NCBI GenBank assembly: GCA_910578825.1
Contig: CAJTSB010000004.1
Span: 1 to 17,984 of the forward strand
DNA: 17,984 nucleotides
DNA from: an uncultured Lachnospiraceae bacterium
GTDB lineage: Bacteria > Bacillota > Clostridia > Lachnospirales > Lachnospiraceae
Direction: 5' to 3'
Below, in pieces: positions 13,921 to 17,984 of this stretch; position 1 is the stretch's first letter, and every line of letters starts with the position of its first letter. The position numbers were made by a program, and so were the translations under genes. The notes beneath the pieces are model-generated. The model ran no database searches and was not told the origin of the DNA. It saw nothing but the letters and a program-made list of their open reading frames with translations.

Positions 13921-14111
13921 ATTACAGATGTCCATCCTGTTTTATGAGGGATTTGGATATTGATATGTTTTATGATAAGGAAAAAGATGAATTTTATTGT
14001 ATGCGTTGCCAGTATACCGGAAATGAAAAAGACGTTTTGGAGAAGAATGAAATGATTCGTTTCCGCTACCGCGCGATGGATAAGCGTTTTACCAAGTTTG
14101 ATTTTGACTAA
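13893..14111 (+). CDS. 72-residue four-cysteine zinc-ribbon protein, function unknown
   Basis: A small acidic/basic mixed protein with two CxxC knuckles, Cys13-Pro-Ser-Cys16 and Cys36-Met-Arg-Cys39, spaced as in zinc ribbons. The C-terminal half is charged and ends in alternating Phe and Asp. The gene overlaps the end of the preceding enzyme gene by 28 nt, and a perfect AAGGAGG (13876-13882) inside that gene lies 10 nt before its ATG, which argues strongly that it is translated. I do not recognise a named family. Zinc ribbons of this size bind nucleic acid, ribosomal or polymerase partners, or only stabilise a fold; in a sugar operon it could be a regulator or an enzyme partner. The stop codon is part of a 9-bp inverted repeat of the next feature. 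Confidence 0.75.
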   Translation: MAQSGKGRLNYRCPSCFMRDLDIDMFYDKEKDEFYCMRCQYTGNEKDVLEKNEMIRFRYRAMDKRFTKFDFD

Positions 14112-14214
14112 CAGCTTTTGTCCTAAGGAGGGACCCGGCGAAGCTGGGAGGATGCCTTAGGGCTCCTTGGATAGCCAGGGAATTGAATCGCAATGACGCG
14201 AGCCGAGCTGTTAG
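14108..14214 (+). ncRNA. Structured intercistronic element (multi-branch RNA or small palindromic repeat)
   Basis: A 107-nt segment closed by a perfect 9-bp stem, CTAACAGCT (14108-14116) with AGCTGTTAG (14206-14214). Inside, three arms abut without spare bases: arm 1 (14120-14163) has GTCCTAAGG/CCTTAGGGC plus an inner CCCGGC/GCTGGG hairpin; arm 2 (14164-14181) has TCCTTGG/CCAGGGA with loop ATAG; arm 3 (14182-14194) has ATTG/CAAT. A single-stranded 11 bases precedes the closing strand. The element lies between the zinc-ribbon gene, whose TAA stop is in the closing stem, and the GH53 ribosome binding site. It matches no riboswitch class that I know. A mobile palindromic repeat with terminal inverted repeats is the main alternative. 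Confidence 0.5.
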
Positions 14215-14247
14215 CGCGAAATGTAATGTCAAAAAGGAGGCAATTTT

Positions 14248-15390
14248 ATGGGAAGGATTTCAGAGAAAATGGAATTTATCAAAGGTATGGATATCTCCTC
14301 TCTGATGGAGTTGGAAAATTTGGGGGCAAAGTTTTATGATGCGGACGGTGATGAGAGAGATTTATTGTCTGTTCTGCAGGAGTATGGCACCAACGCCGTC
14401 AGACTGCGGATGTGGAACAACCCTTATTCCCCGGAGGGAGAGCCTTATGGAGGCGGAACGAACGACATGGCAACGACCATTGCTTTGGCAAGGCGTGCGC
14501 GTGACCGGGGGATGTATATCCTTCTTGATTTACATTACAGTGATTTCTGGGCAGACCCGGGCAAGCAGATTAAACCCAAGGCGTGGGCGGATTTTACCGG
14601 TAAACGTCTGGAGTATGCTGTTCAGGACTATACCATTGCCATGCTGCGAAATTTGAGAGCGGAAGGTGTTGTACCAGATATGGTTCAGGTGGGCAATGAG
14701 CTGTCAAACGGTTTGTTGTGGCCGGACGGCAAACGACCGAATTATGAGAACATCACGTTGTTTGTCAATGCAGGTATTCGCGGCGTGCGTTCCATGGATG
14801 GGGATATTCCCATCATGATTCATCTGGATAACGGCGGCAATAATGAGCTGTATCGGGAGTGGTTTGATAATTACTTTGAAAATGACGGAATGGATTTTGA
14901 AATTATCGGGTTATCCTATTATCCTTTCTGGCATGGTTCCCTTGCTGACCTGGAATATAACATGAAAGACCTTGCAAAGCGTTACCACAAGGAGATGATT
15001 GTAGCGGAAGTGTCCATGGGTTATACGATGGAAGATTACGCGAAGTATGAGAAACTGGAACCGGAAAAACGTAAGGGTATGGCGACCAAACCGTCCCTTG
15101 TCAAGGGGATTGATTATCCGATGACGAAGAAAGGTCAGGCGGATTTCATGCAGGATTTGATGACACGTATTGCCAAACTCCCGGACGGTCTTGGAAGAGG
15201 ATTTTTTTACTGGGAACCGGCCTGGCTTCCTGTACCGGGCAGCGGATGGGCGACGGATGTTTCACTGAAATACATGAATGATCCGGGACCGTGCGGCAAT
15301 GAGTGGGCAAATCAGGCGTTATTTGACTACGAAGGTAAACCCCTGCCGGCATTGGATGTCATAAAGAAATTTAAGGCTCCGCAGAAGTAG
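14248..15390 (+). CDS. ganB: GH53 endo-beta-1,4-galactanase, apparently intracellular
   Basis: A 380-residue single-domain GH53 enzyme. It begins directly at the barrel (FIKGMDISSL), with NAVRLRMWNNPY on an early strand. Acid/base Glu151 lies in VQVGNELSNG and nucleophile Glu254 in IVAEVSMGY, both motifs intact, followed by GFFYWEPAWLP. GH53 enzymes cut beta-1,4-galactan, the side chain of rhamnogalacturonan I, to galacto-oligosaccharides. Secreted members carry a signal peptide; this one has none, so it should work in the cytosol on imported oligosaccharides, feeding the GH2 enzyme. ATG 14248 has AAGGAGG (14234-14240) 7 nt upstream. It is the last gene before a strong terminator and is preceded by the structured element at 14108-14214. 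Confidence 0.95.
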   Translation: MGRISEKMEFIKGMDISSLMELENLGAKFYDADGDERDLLSVLQEYGTNAVRLRMWNNPYSPEGEPYGGGTNDMATTIALARRARDRGMYILLDLHYSDFWADPGKQIKPKAWADFTGKRLEYAVQDYTIAMLRNLRAEGVVPDMVQVGNELSNGLLWPDGKRPNYENITLFVNAGIRGVRSMDGDIPIMIHLDNGGNNELYREWFDNYFENDGMDFEIIGLSYYPFWHGSLADLEYNMKDLAKRYHKEMIVAEVSMGYTMEDYAKYEKLEPEKRKGMATKPSLVKGIDYPMTKKGQADFMQDLMTRIAKLPDGLGRGFFYWEPAWLPVPGSGWATDVSLKYMNDPGPCGNEWANQALFDYEGKPLPALDVIKKFKAPQK

Positions 15391-15401
15391 GAGTGTGGAA
15401 A

Positions 15402-15439
15402 AGGGATGTTTCGCGTTGGAACATCCCTCTTTTTTTTTT
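15402..15439 (+). terminator. Intrinsic terminator of the galactan operon
   Basis: AGGGATGTT (15402-15410) pairs with AACATCCCT (15420-15428) around a 9-base loop, followed by a tract of T to 15439. It lies 11 nt after the GH53 stop codon and clearly ends the operon. Confidence 0.93.
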
Positions 15440-15498
15440 ATAACATTCATGGTAGAATAGAAAAAGATTTTCAAAAAACATAGAAAGAGGACGATAAG

Positions 15499-16689
15499 AT
15501 GATTTCAAAGACTATGCAGCAGCAAATAGCAGGCAGTTCCGCCATCCGCGCCATGTTTCTGGAAGGTAAGGAAATGGCGGCAAGGATTGGGGCAGAGAAT
15601 GTGTATGATTTCAGTCTGGGAAATCCCATGACGCCGATTCCGGCAGAGTTCAACCAGGCGATGCTTGATATTATACAGACCGAGGGTTCTTTGGAGCTTC
15701 ACGGCTATATGGATAATGCGGGATATCCGGAAACACGTAAGATTATTGCGGATAACCTGAACAAACGGTTTGGCACGGATTTTGAAGGAAAGCATATCAC
15801 GATGACCGTAGGTGCGGCAGGTGCATTGAATATTGTGTTTAAGGCTATTCTGGACCCGGAAGATGAAGTGCTTGCGCTTGCGCCTTATTTCGGTGAGTAT
15901 CGCGGATATACCTCGAATCATCAGGGCATTTTAAAAGAGGTTGCGCCGGATACAGATACGTTTCAGCCGGATTTGGAAGATTTCAAAAGCAAAATCACGG
16001 CAAAGACAAAGGCCGTCATCATTAACAATCCTGTGAATCCCACCGGAGTCATCTATTCCGAAGAGACAATTGAGAAGATGGCGTCTATTATGCGGGAGAA
16101 ACAGAAAGAATATGGACATGAGATTTACATGGTGTCCGATGAACCGTACCGTGAACTTGTCTATGATGGAAATAAGGTGCCGTTTTTGACAAAGTATTAT
16201 GATAATACATTTGTGACCTACTCATTCAGCAAGTCGTTGTCCATTCCGGGTGAGCGGATTGGCTATGTCGCAGTCAGCCCCCAAATTGCGGACTGCGAAC
16301 AGGTATGCAGTGCATTGTCTGTTGCAAACAGGATTATGGGATTTGTCAACGCGCCGTCTCTGATGCAGAAAGCTGTGGCACGTGCAATTGATGCAACTAC
16401 GGATGTTGCGTACTATGACAGGAACCGGCAATTGATTTACAATAAGCTGATAGAACTTGGGTTTACCTGCTCTAAACCGCAGGGCGCATTCTATCTGTTC
16501 ATCAAATCGCCGGACGCAGATGAGAAAAGATTTGTGGAGACGGCAAAGAAACACCATATTCTGCTGGTGGGGGGAACGACATTCTCCTGTCCGGGATATG
16601 TGCGTCTCGCCTACTGTGTTTCTTATGAGATGATAGAACGTTCCCTGCCTGCTTTTGAAAAGCTGGCGGCGGAGTACAAAATGATCTAA
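15499..16689 (+). CDS. Class I/II pyridoxal-phosphate aminotransferase
   Basis: A 396-residue fold-type-I aminotransferase. The PLP-binding lysine is Lys245 in the SFSKSLSIPGERIGY motif; NPVNPTG and SDEPYRE upstream supply the Asn and Asp/Tyr contacts with the cofactor, and RLAYCVS near the end carries the carboxylate-binding Arg. Members of this group are often labelled aspartate aminotransferase, but the amino donor cannot be told from sequence alone. ATG 15499 has AAAGAGG (15484-15490) 8 nt upstream. A TAGAAT hexamer at 15453-15458 is the only promoter-like word in the gap and lacks a convincing -35. The histidinol-phosphate aminotransferase gene starts 13 nt after this stop, so the two are very probably co-transcribed. 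Confidence 0.92.
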   Translation: MISKTMQQQIAGSSAIRAMFLEGKEMAARIGAENVYDFSLGNPMTPIPAEFNQAMLDIIQTEGSLELHGYMDNAGYPETRKIIADNLNKRFGTDFEGKHITMTVGAAGALNIVFKAILDPEDEVLALAPYFGEYRGYTSNHQGILKEVAPDTDTFQPDLEDFKSKITAKTKAVIINNPVNPTGVIYSEETIEKMASIMREKQKEYGHEIYMVSDEPYRELVYDGNKVPFLTKYYDNTFVTYSFSKSLSIPGERIGYVAVSPQIADCEQVCSALSVANRIMGFVNAPSLMQKAVARAIDATTDVAYYDRNRQLIYNKLIELGFTCSKPQGAFYLFIKSPDADEKRFVETAKKHHILLVGGTTFSCPGYVRLAYCVSYEMIERSLPAFEKLAAEYKMI

Positions 16690-16701
16690 GGAGAGAGTAG
16701 T

Positions 16702-17760
16702 ATGGCAGCATGGGAAACAAATGTGAGGAAAGTGATTCCCTATACACCGGGAGAACAGCCGAATTGCCCGGATATTATTAAGTTAAATACGAATGAGAAT
16801 CCTTATCCCCCAGCGCCGGGAGTGACACGCATCTTGCGTGAAATGGATGCGGAATGCCTGCGGAAATATCCAGATCCTACGGCGGATGCGCTTGTATCGG
16901 CGCTTTCAGAGTATTATCATGTTCCGAAAGAACAGATTTTTGTGGGCGTAGGCTCTGATGATGTTTTGGCGATGAGCTTTCTTACCTTTTTTAATGGAGA
17001 GAAACCGATTCTGTTTCCGGATATTACGTATTCCTTTTATGATGTCTGGGCAGAATTATACCGAATTCCTTATGAGCGTCAGCCATTGGACGACGGATTT
17101 GAAATTTGTACGGAGGATTATCTAAGACCCTGCGGCGGCATTGTGATTCCCAATCCGAATGCGCCGACCGGCGCTGAGAAGGATCTGGCGGAGCTGGAGC
17201 GTATCATTGCCGCAAATCCTGATGTGATAGTTATCATCGACGAGGCATATATTGATTTTGGGGGAGAATCGGCGGTCAGCCTTATTCCAAAGTACGGGAA
17301 TCTTCTGGTTGTGCAGACATTTTCCAAATCGCGCAGTCTCGCGGGAATGCGGATTGGCTATGCGTTTGGCAGTGAAAAACTGATCCGCTATCTGAATGAT
17401 GCGAAGTATTCCTTTAATTCTTATACGATGAATACGGTGACAATTGCCATGGGTGTGGAGGCAGTCAAGGACGACGCCTATTTTCAGGAAACGATAAAAA
17501 AGGTGATTGCCACGCGGGAGTGGACCAAAGAAGAACTTCGGCGGCTGGGGTTTGTATTTCAGGATTCCAGGAGCAATTTCATTTTTGCGAGCCATCCGGA
17601 CCATCCGGCAAAAGAGATATTTGAATTCTTGAAAAAGCAGGGAATTTACGTGCGCTATTTTGAAAAACCCCGCATTGACAATTATCTGCGGATTTCCATC
17701 GGAACAGACGAAGAGATGAAGACCTTGGTATCATTTTTAAAACAATATGTAGGAGCATAA
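16702..17760 (+). CDS. hisC: Histidinol-phosphate aminotransferase
   Basis: A 352-residue PLP enzyme of the HisC family, which converts imidazole-acetol phosphate and glutamate to histidinol phosphate in histidine synthesis. Features seen: KLNTNENPYPP near the start (substrate-binding), IPNPNAPTG, IDEAYIDF, and the PLP lysine Lys209 in TFSKSRSLAGMRIGYA, with LRISIGT near the C-terminus. Length fits the family. Start ATG 16702 has AAGGAG (16688-16693) 8 nt upstream, overlapping the preceding stop codon. No other his genes are in view. Some HisC relatives act on aromatic amino acids or in side pathways, and its pairing with another aminotransferase and a membrane transporter rather than his genes leaves that possible. 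Confidence 0.93.
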   Translation: MAAWETNVRKVIPYTPGEQPNCPDIIKLNTNENPYPPAPGVTRILREMDAECLRKYPDPTADALVSALSEYYHVPKEQIFVGVGSDDVLAMSFLTFFNGEKPILFPDITYSFYDVWAELYRIPYERQPLDDGFEICTEDYLRPCGGIVIPNPNAPTGAEKDLAELERIIAANPDVIVIIDEAYIDFGGESAVSLIPKYGNLLVVQTFSKSRSLAGMRIGYAFGSEKLIRYLNDAKYSFNSYTMNTVTIAMGVEAVKDDAYFQETIKKVIATREWTKEELRRLGFVFQDSRSNFIFASHPDHPAKEIFEFLKKQGIYVRYFEKPRIDNYLRISIGTDEEMKTLVSFLKQYVGA

Positions 17761-17763
17761 AAT

Positions 17764-17984
17764 ATGATTAAATTAATTTTAAAGGGCGTGATGATGGGAG
17801 TGGCAAATATCATTCCCGGAGTCAGCGGCGGAACCATGGCGGTATCCATGGGTATTTACGATAAGATGATCCATGCGGCGACACATATCGTCTCGGAATT
17901 TAAGAAGAGCATGAAACTGCTGCTGCCGATTGTGCTGGGAATGGCAATCGGGATTGTGGCTTTGGCACGTATTTTGGAGTTTAT
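17764..17984 (+). CDS. DUF368 membrane protein, probable polyprenyl-phosphate transporter (5' part)
   Basis: The first 73 codons of a gene that leaves the window. The product starts with KGVMMGVANIIPGVSGGTMA, the diagnostic N-terminal motif of DUF368 proteins, followed by MGIYDKMI and a second hydrophobic segment (about 53-72). Members of this family have been linked to recycling of undecaprenyl phosphate across the membrane for cell-wall synthesis. The start ATG 17764 has AGGAG (17751-17755) 8 nt upstream, located in the end of hisC, and comes 3 nt after the hisC stop, so it is part of the same operon. Confidence 0.92.
   Translation, partial: MIKLILKGVMMGVANIIPGVSGGTMAVSMGIYDKMIHAATHIVSEFKKSMKLLLPIVLGMAIGIVALARILEF

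Noticed and set aside
14108..14214. tRNA-like cloverleaf or known riboswitch for the structured element
   Set aside because: The topology is a four-way junction, but arm lengths, missing T-loop and anticodon rule out a tRNA; none of the conserved cores of TPP, cobalamin, glycine, lysine or T-box elements was seen.
1..17984. CRISPR arrays, insertion sequences, phage genes
   Set aside because: No regularly spaced repeats, transposase motifs or phage structural genes were found on either strand.

Overview
The window reads as chromosomal DNA of a gut-type Clostridia/Lachnospiraceae bacterium. The basis is indirect: AGGAGG-type ribosome binding sites, sigma-A promoters of the TTGACA/TATAAT type, a tRNA gene without an encoded CCA end, a DUF368 gene, and a carbohydrate-uptake locus with a substrate-binding lipoprotein and two permeases but no dedicated ATPase. 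The species cannot be named from this.

Left part (1-2630): an AT-rich Phd/YefM antitoxin and PIN-domain toxin pair with its own promoter runs into the 3' end of a convergent tRNA-Pro(GGG). Upstream of the tRNA, a 13-bp inverted repeat carries its -35 element and mirrors it towards the next gene. An ECF-type sigma factor gene follows, then a membrane-anchored probable anti-sigma partner and a terminator.

Middle part (2700-15440): a membrane-anchored L,D-transpeptidase with its own promoter is followed 17 nt later by a LacI-family regulator. After a 377-nt regulatory gap (TTGACA-17-TAAACT promoter with two CG-centred palindromes just downstream) comes a seven-gene set in one direction: sugar-binding lipoprotein, two ABC permeases, GH2 beta-galactosidase, a 611-residue putative carbohydrate-active enzyme of uncertain family, a 72-residue four-cysteine zinc-ribbon protein, and a GH53 endo-beta-1,4-galactanase without signal peptide. 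A strong terminator ends it. The simplest reading is import of beta-1,4-galacto-oligosaccharides (pectic galactan side chains) and cytoplasmic hydrolysis to galactose, repressed by the LacI protein. An ATPase (MsmX/MsmK type) would have to come from elsewhere. Several intercistronic gaps hold strong RNA hairpins, and the gap before GH53 holds an elaborate closed multi-branch fold.

Right part (15499-17984): two fold-type-I aminotransferases (one general class I/II, one HisC) and the start of a DUF368 membrane protein lie close together in one direction, probably one operon, cut by the window edge.

Best candidates for something undescribed are the structured or palindromic element at 14108-14214, the four-cysteine mini-protein overlapping its upstream gene, the unassigned 611-residue enzyme, and the tandem operator pair of the galactan operon.
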